Shown here: one piece after another, positions 6,925 through 8,552 of the stretch
How the letters are laid out: each line of letters opens with the position of its first letter
Position numbering within the stretch: the first letter of the stretch is position 1
Source of the DNA: DAOTXL01 sp034434895
GTDB lineage: Bacteria; Chloroflexota; Anaerolineae; JAAYZQ01
Direction: 5' to 3'
NCBI GenBank assembly: GCA_034434895.1
Contig: DAOTYI010000287.1
Location: 1-8,552, forward strand
Length of the DNA stretch: 8,552 bases
The notes under the pieces: model-generated
Seen by the model: the letters and a program-made list of their open reading frames with translations, nothing else
Databases searched by the model: none
Told to the model about the DNA's origin: nothing
Translations under genes and position numbers: made by a program

Positions 6925-6975
6925 GCCTTCCTCCTCAGACCCATGGCGGTCCTGTGAACATGAGTATCTACTTCT

Positions 6976-6984
6976 ATTATACCA
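6976..6984 (-). promoter_or_regulatory. Extended -10 promoter of the minus-strand small gene
   Basis: On the minus strand TGG-TATAAT (6984-6976) gives a perfect -10 with the extended TGn element. Transcription should start near 6969, leaving a leader of about 45 nt. At the proper 17-nt distance (6999-7004) there is ACCCTT, not a -35. A TTGACA does occur (6995-6990), but only 8 nt from the -10, too close to act as a normal -35. A promoter with a strong -10 and a missing -35 is the usual form of activator-dependent promoters, and the -35 position is occupied by the 11-bp repeats. Confidence 0.75.
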
Positions 6985-6995
6985 TATCCTGTCAA

Positions 6996-7039
6996 GAAAA
7001 GGGTACGAAAAGGGTGGCAAAAGGGTAGCAAAAGGGTAT
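6996..7039. repeat. Four tandem 11-bp repeats, candidate response-regulator operator
   Basis: Four consecutive 11-bp units start at 6996, 7007, 7018 and 7029. Plus strand: GAAAAGGGTAC, GAAAAGGGTGG, CAAAAGGGTAG and CAAAAGGGTAT. Eight positions (AAAAGGGT) are invariant and three vary. The last unit also forms CAAAAG (7029-7034) with CTTTTG (7041-7046), a 6-bp inverted repeat. The array covers about -27 to -70 relative to the predicted start of the minus-strand gene. An 11-bp direct-repeat period is characteristic of binding sites for PhoB/OmpR-family regulators, and such a regulator is encoded at 7234-7932. The assignment as its operator is an inference; simple slippage expansion is the alternative. 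Confidence 0.8.
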
Positions 7040-7070
7040 GCTTTTGGAAGTGCAATGTTTTTTGCATCGC

Positions 7071-7123
7071 CGGCTGGGCGAGGGCAATGCCGGCTGGGCG
7101 AGGGCAATGCCCTCGCCTACCCG
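7071..7123. repeat. 20-bp tandem duplication running into a 33-bp palindrome, copy 2 of the dispersed family
   Basis: CGGCTGGGCGAGGGCAATGC occurs twice without a gap (7071-7090 and 7091-7110). The second copy continues into CCTCGCCTACCCG (7111-7123) to complete a palindrome 7091-7123 centred on A7107. Its arms pair over 16 positions with one C-C mismatch (7094/7120) and one G-T wobble (7096/7118). The first copy is therefore an orphan left arm. The reverse complement of the palindrome matches 3919-3953 at 26 of 33 positions. It lies 8 nt upstream of the -35 of the response-regulator promoter. No T-run follows on either side. Confidence 0.85.
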
Positions 7124-7131
7124 TTCAGACA

Positions 7132-7160
7132 TTGACAGGGAATGCCATTGTCCTTATAAT
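7132..7160 (+). promoter_or_regulatory. Perfect-consensus sigma-70-type promoter of the response regulator gene
   Basis: TTGACA (7132-7137), a 17-nt spacer and TATAAT (7155-7160) match the housekeeping consensus at all twelve positions and at the optimal spacing. The transcript should begin near 7167, just before a small hairpin (7168-7182), with a leader of about 67 nt to the ATG at 7234. Such a promoter predicts constitutive expression unless repressed. It could also supply holB downstream, since no terminator or clear promoter is seen between the two genes. Confidence 0.9.
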
Positions 7161-7167
7161 AGAATGT

Positions 7168-7182
7168 GCAGGGTTGCCCTGC
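7168..7182 (+). other. Hairpin at the predicted 5' end of the response-regulator mRNA
   Basis: GCAGGG (7168-7173) and CCCTGC (7177-7182) make a perfect 6-bp stem with a TTG loop, beginning about one nucleotide after the predicted transcription start. A stem at the very 5' end is a known way to protect an mRNA from 5'-end-dependent decay; whether it does so here is an inference. Confidence 0.45.
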
Positions 7183-7233
7183 CGTAAGCCGGATGGGAGC
7201 AGAGAGATAGCAGGAATGGATGAGGGGGAAAGG

Positions 7234-7932
7234 ATGGAGCCATCCTCGAAGCGAATCCTGGTGGTAGATGATGATCCCGATACCTGTGCGTTGATCGTGG
7301 ACATTTTGCAGGAAGAAGGGTATCAGGCTGTATTTTGCCTGAATGGTGAGCAGGCTTTAGAGACGCTCAGGCGTCAGAGATACGACCTGGTTCTGGCCGA
7401 CATCAAGATGCCGCGCATCTCAGGGATCGATCTGCTGCTCTATGTACGCCGCATGGCCCTGGACACGGAGGTCATTCTGATGACCGCTTATGCCTCGGTC
7501 AAGACAGCCATCCAGGCCCTGCGGGGCGAGGCATTCGACTATCTGATCAAGCCTTTCTCTCTGGATGAGTTTCGCCAACGGGTGCGGCAGGCGCTGGTCA
7601 GCCGGCCCCATGCGCAACACCCGCACACGGTGATGCACTGTCTGGATCTGTCCATTGATTGCAATGCCCGGCTGGTTTGGAAAGGTGACCGGGAGCTCGA
7701 TCTCCCTCGCCTGGAATTTGACCTGCTGGCCTACCTGTTCAGGCATCAGGGGCGTACAGTCTCGGTGCAGGAATTGCTCCAACAGGTGTGGGGGGGCGGA
7801 GAGCCGATTGACCGGAGTGAGAAAACGGTCAAGGCGGCCATCGGCCGTCTGCGAAAAAAGATCGGGGACGATAGCCAGAATCCCCGCTATATCAAGAATG
7901 TGTGGGGCGTGGGCTACAAGCTGAGCAACTGA
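7234..7932 (+). CDS. Orphan response regulator, receiver plus OmpR/PhoB-type winged helix
   Basis: The 232-residue product is a two-component transcription factor. The receiver domain (about 6-122) has the acidic pair D12/D13 (VVDDD), phospho-acceptor D56 (LADIKMP), T84 (MTAY) and K106 (KPF). Its stretch from VKTAIQAL to FDYLIKPF (89-108) resembles NtrC-type receivers rather than typical PhoB ones. The output domain (about 136-231) is a Trans_reg_C winged helix, with LPRLEFDLLAYLFRHQG, the recognition-helix region SEKTVKAAIGRLRKKIG (195-211) and the terminal YIKNVWGVGYKL hairpin. The ATG at 7234 was chosen because GAGGGGG (7222-7228) lies 5 nt upstream; ATG 7216 is a weaker in-frame alternative adding six residues. 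No histidine kinase is encoded in the window, so its signal is unknown. It lies 54 nt before holB and diverges from the 103-residue gene. Confidence 0.95.
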   Translation: MEPSSKRILVVDDDPDTCALIVDILQEEGYQAVFCLNGEQALETLRRQRYDLVLADIKMPRISGIDLLLYVRRMALDTEVILMTAYASVKTAIQALRGEAFDYLIKPFSLDEFRQRVRQALVSRPHAQHPHTVMHCLDLSIDCNARLVWKGDRELDLPRLEFDLLAYLFRHQGRTVSVQELLQQVWGGGEPIDRSEKTVKAAIGRLRKKIGDDSQNPRYIKNVWGVGYKLSN

Positions 7933-7986
7933 CGGGTATCAGGGCCTCAAGCTGGTTGTATTCTGCCATGTTGAAGGGAACAAAAG

Positions 7987-8552
7987 ATGGCCTGGCAAAC
8001 CGTTGGGCATGACTGGGCGGTAACACTCCTGCGCCGCAGTCTGGCCGGCGGTCGGGTGGCGCACGCTTACCTGTTCTCCGGGCCGCCCCAGATCGGCAAA
8101 ACAAGGCTTGCCCTCGAATTGGCCCAGGCCCTGAACTGTGCCCAGCCTGACCCACCCTGCGGTCGGTGCCCTTCCTGTCTCAAGATCGCCCGGGGCACTC
8201 ACCCGGACGTCCGCCTGGTGGAAGGGGAGGGGGCAGGGGGGAGCCTCAAGATTGACCAGGTGCGGGCCCTGCAGCGGGAGGCAGCCCTGGCTCCTTACGA
8301 GGGGCGCTATCGGGTGTTCATTTTGCGGCAGATGGACCGGGCCACCCTGGAAGCAGCCAACTGCCTGCTCAAAACTCTGGAGGAGCCTCCCGGTCATGTG
8401 GTGCTCGGCTTGACCGCCGTCTATCCCGAATCGCTGCCTCTGACCATCGTGTCCCGCTGCCAGAACTTGAGGCTGCGGCCCGTGGCTGTGGGCCAGGTGG
8501 AGGCCATGTTGCGCGGGCAAGGGGTTTTGCCGGACAGGGCCCGGCTCCTGGC
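7987..8552 (+). CDS. holB: DNA polymerase III subunit delta' (partial, 3' end outside window)
   Basis: The frame is open from ATG 7987 to the window end, giving 188 complete codons plus two bases; the usual family length is about 320-350. Delta' is a clamp-loader subunit that helps load the sliding clamp at replication forks. Visible are the AHAYLFSGPPQIGKT P-loop (32-39, with K38 and T39 retained), a four-Cys zinc module (C51, C58, C61, C64), the HPDVRLVEGEG stretch with following IDQVR (HPD at 72-74, IDQVR at 89-93) that is typical of HolB, the AANCLLKTLEEPP segment (124-135), and the SRC motif (156-158) carrying the conserved arginine. AAGGGA at 7974-7979 gives a reasonable ribosome binding site. 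The absence of a DnaX-type N-terminus argues against tau/gamma. It is probably co-transcribed with the response regulator 54 nt upstream. Confidence 0.93.
   Translation, partial: MAWQTVGHDWAVTLLRRSLAGGRVAHAYLFSGPPQIGKTRLALELAQALNCAQPDPPCGRCPSCLKIARGTHPDVRLVEGEGAGGSLKIDQVRALQREAALAPYEGRYRVFILRQMDRATLEAANCLLKTLEEPPGHVVLGLTAVYPESLPLTIVSRCQNLRLRPVAVGQVEAMLRGQGVLPDRARLL

Noticed and set aside
6990..6995. TTGACA on the minus strand as the -35 for the small gene.
   Set aside because: It is only 8 nt from the TATAAT, too short for sigma-70 recognition of both elements; the extended -10 plus the 11-bp repeats explain the promoter better.
6996..7123. The repeat cluster as a CRISPR array.
   Set aside because: The 11-bp units have no spacers between them, the 20-bp units abut directly, and no cas gene is present in the window.
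7087..7233. An upstream ATG at 7087 in frame with the response regulator.
   Set aside because: It lies inside the palindromic repeat and upstream of the consensus promoter; the extension has no receiver-domain similarity.

Overview
The window looks like a GC-rich chromosomal segment of a Chloroflexota bacterium, probably an Anaerolineae/Caldilineae-type lineage. The grounds are a very large secreted subtilase built from carboxypeptidase-regulatory-like and DUF11 modules, a C-terminal YLPLVMK-type tail that I associate with exported proteins of that phylum, and dispersed GC-rich palindromes between genes. This taxonomic placement is an inference; no rRNA is present.

Layout. (1) 1-185 is the 3' end of a BNR/sialidase-type repeat protein. 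(2) A near-consensus promoter (247-275) precedes a secreted, multidomain S8 protease of the bacillopeptidase F type (308-3814). (3) A 203-nt spacer (3815-4017) is filled by nested inverted repeats. (4) pyrG (CTP synthase, 4018-5628) and tpiA (triosephosphate isomerase, 5667-6443) form a two-gene housekeeping unit. (5) A convergent small unknown gene (6613-6924, minus strand) has its own intrinsic terminator (6502-6547) and an extended -10 promoter. (6) A 309-nt divergent spacer (6925-7233) carries four tandem 11-bp repeats, a 20-bp tandem duplication leading into a palindrome, and a perfect TTGACA-17-TATAAT promoter. (7) An OmpR/PhoB-type response regulator (7234-7932) follows. (8) The 5' part of holB (DNA polymerase III delta', from 7987) runs off the window end.

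How it fits together. The housekeeping genes (pyrG, tpiA, holB) are intact and ordinary. The most interesting part is the divergent region. The 11-bp repeats have the period used by PhoB/OmpR-family regulators, sit where a -35 element should be for the small minus-strand gene (which has a good -10 but no recognisable -35), and lie next to a gene for just such a regulator. The simplest hypothesis is a small local circuit: an orphan response regulator, made from a consensus promoter, that activates the divergent gene for a 103-residue helical protein of unknown function. A second theme is a palindrome family with two copies in the window (3919-3953 and 7091-7123) that differ by paired, compensatory substitutions, one of them with a duplicated arm.
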